A DNA stretch of 64,000 nucleotides from Streptomyces sp. B3I8 (lineage in GTDB: Bacteria; Actinomycetota; Actinomycetes; Streptomycetales; Streptomycetaceae). This document shows positions 63,068-64,000 of the stretch, in pieces; within the stretch, counting starts at the first letter, position 1; every line of letters begins with the position of its first letter. A program made the translations under genes and the position numbers. The notes under the pieces were generated by a model, which saw only the letters and a program-made list of their open reading frames with translations, ran no database searches and was not told the DNA's origin. The stretch covers positions 6,213,501-6,277,500 of the forward strand of contig NZ_JAUSYN010000002.1 in NCBI RefSeq assembly GCF_030816915.1. Reading direction: 5' to 3'.

Positions 63068-64000
63068 TCAGCGTTCGAGGACGAGTGCGAGACCCTGGCC
63101 GACGCCGATGCAGAGGGTGGCGACGCCGGTTCCGCCGCCCCTGCGGGCGAGTTGGTGGGCGACGGTGCCGGCGAGGCGGGCACCGGAGGCGCCGAGGGGG
63201 TGGCCGAGTGCGAGGGCGCCGCCCTGGGGGTTGAGCACGGCGGGGTCGAGGTCGGGCCATTCGGCGAGGCAGCCGAGGACCTGCGCGGCGAAGGCCTCGT
63301 TCAGCTCCAGCACGTCGAGGTCGGCGAAGGTGCGACCGGCCTTGGCGAGCGCCCGGTCGACGGCCTCGACGGGGGCGAGGCCGAAGTAGTGGGGGTCGAC
63401 GGCGTGCACGCCGGTGGCCGAGACGCGCGCGAGGGGCTCGCGGCCGGTGGCCTTCAACCCCTCCTCGTCGGTCAGGAGCAGGGCCGCCGCGCCGTCGTTC
63501 AACGGTGAGGCGTTGCCGGCGGTGACCGTGCCCCCGTCCGCGCGGAAGGACGGCTTCAGCTTCGCCATGGCCTCCAGGGAGGTGTCGGCGCGGACGGACT
63601 CGTCGGCGTCGAAGAGAACCGGGTCGCCCTTGCGCCGCGGGATCGTGACCGGGGCGATCTCGGCGTCGAAGAGACCGGAGGCCTGTGCGGCGGCGGCCTT
63701 GCGGTGACTGTGGAGGGCGAACTCGTCCTGCTGCTCGCGGCCGATTCCGTGCTTGTCGGCGATGAGTTCGGCCGACTCGCCGAGGGGGATCGTCCACTGC
63801 GGGTTCATGCCCGGGTTGACCATCCGCCAGCCGAGGGTGGTGGAGTACAGCTCGGTATGGGCGGCGGGGAAGGGCCGGTCGTTCTTGGGCAGGACGTAGG
63901 GGGCCCGGGTCATGGACTCCACGCCGCCGGCCAGCGCGACGGAGGCGTCGCCGACGGCGATGGCACGGGCGGCCTGGACGACGGCTTCGAGCCCGGAGGC
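63068..64000 (-). CDS. Thiolase, acetyl-CoA acetyltransferase / beta-ketoadipyl-CoA thiolase (5' end outside window)
   Basis: C-terminal 311 residues. Starts just after the active-site cysteine (SGLEAVVQAARAIAVGD). Seen are GGVESMTRAPYV, NEAFAAQVL, GGALALGHPLGASGARL with the catalytic His, and the second Cys in CIGVGQG. Splits beta-ketoacyl-CoA to acetyl-CoA plus acyl-CoA. The CMD domain downstream favours a PcaF role in aromatic breakdown, but fatty-acid thiolase is possible. Confidence 0.9.
   Translation of the reverse strand, partial: ASGLEAVVQAARAIAVGDASVALAGGVESMTRAPYVLPKNDRPFPAAHTELYSTTLGWRMVNPGMNPQWTIPLGESAELIADKHGIGREQQDEFALHSHRKAAAAQASGLFDAEIAPVTIPRRKGDPVLFDADESVRADTSLEAMAKLKPSFRADGGTVTAGNASPLNDGAAALLLTDEEGLKATGREPLARVSATGVHAVDPHYFGLAPVEAVDRALAKAGRTFADLDVLELNEAFAAQVLGCLAEWPDLDPAVLNPQGGALALGHPLGASGARLAGTVAHQLARRGGGTGVATLCIGVGQGLALVLER

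Overview
The window is chromosomal DNA of very high G+C content from an actinomycete, almost certainly a Streptomyces. Evidence: strong third-position GC, GTG/TTG starts, ATGA/GTGA gene overlaps, and UUA leucine codons seen in only two of the genes scanned. The 5-25 kb stretch also matches the Streptomyces coelicolor neighbourhood that contains the GTP cyclohydrolase II SCO6655 (from memory). I cannot name the species. No rRNA, tRNA, CRISPR array, prophage or insertion sequence was recognised.

Layout. 0-4 kb: an N-6 DNA methylase running off the left edge and two TetR regulators. 4-12.6 kb: a CDP-alcohol phosphotransferase, then a conserved but chemically unassigned cluster: dehydrogenase, degenerate pterin-synthase-like protein, glycosyltransferase, methyltransferase, flippase-like membrane protein, divergent creatininase-family hydrolase, GTP cyclohydrolase II with a key Tyr-to-Met change, and a PPOX/F420-type protein. 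12.6-15.7 kb: a TetR-controlled reductase and a beta-helix membrane protein. 15.8-24.6 kb: a six-gene pentose-phosphate operon transcribed leftward (tkt-tal-zwf-opcA-pgi-gnd). 24.8-31.8 kb: an AraC regulator, a secreted GH16 beta-1,3-glucanase with a LacI-type operator, a strip of decayed gene fragments (SecF, Rv1733c, IclR), a GH4 phosphoglycosidase, and a GH18 chitinase with DasR-like sites.

32-41 kb: a Sfp-type phosphopantetheinyl transferase, a small unknown gene, a SnoaL/quinone-reductase pair opposite a LysR regulator, then a four-gene operon (XRE regulator, ImmA/IrrE metallopeptidase with a TTA codon, MAB_1171c-type membrane protein, FAD monooxygenase) opposite an MmyB-like protein. 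41-42.5 kb: three broken genes meeting at what looks like a single deletion junction. 42.9-51.4 kb: a LacI-regulated sugar ABC importer with a GH13 alpha-glucosidase and a secreted GH87-type alpha-1,3-glucanase. 51.4-64 kb: pseudogene scraps, a scramblase-like protein, a Tat-exported phospholipase C, a DMT transporter/PAP2 pair opposite a TetR gene with a 54-nt palindrome, a DUF2510 protein, a large AAA/LuxR-like ATPase with a TTA codon and no HTH, and the start of a beta-ketoadipate-type segment (short CMD domain, thiolase).

How it works together. Three secreted hydrolases cover the main fungal wall polymers (beta-1,3-glucan, chitin, alpha-1,3-glucan), with uptake and intracellular cleavage of the alpha-glucan products next to one of them. 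The pentose-phosphate operon would supply NADPH and sugar phosphates. The 5-12.6 kb cluster is the strongest candidate for an undescribed pathway: GTP would be opened to a formamidopyrimidine, deformylated by the creatininase-like enzyme, and then glycosylated, methylated and possibly exported; the product is unknown.
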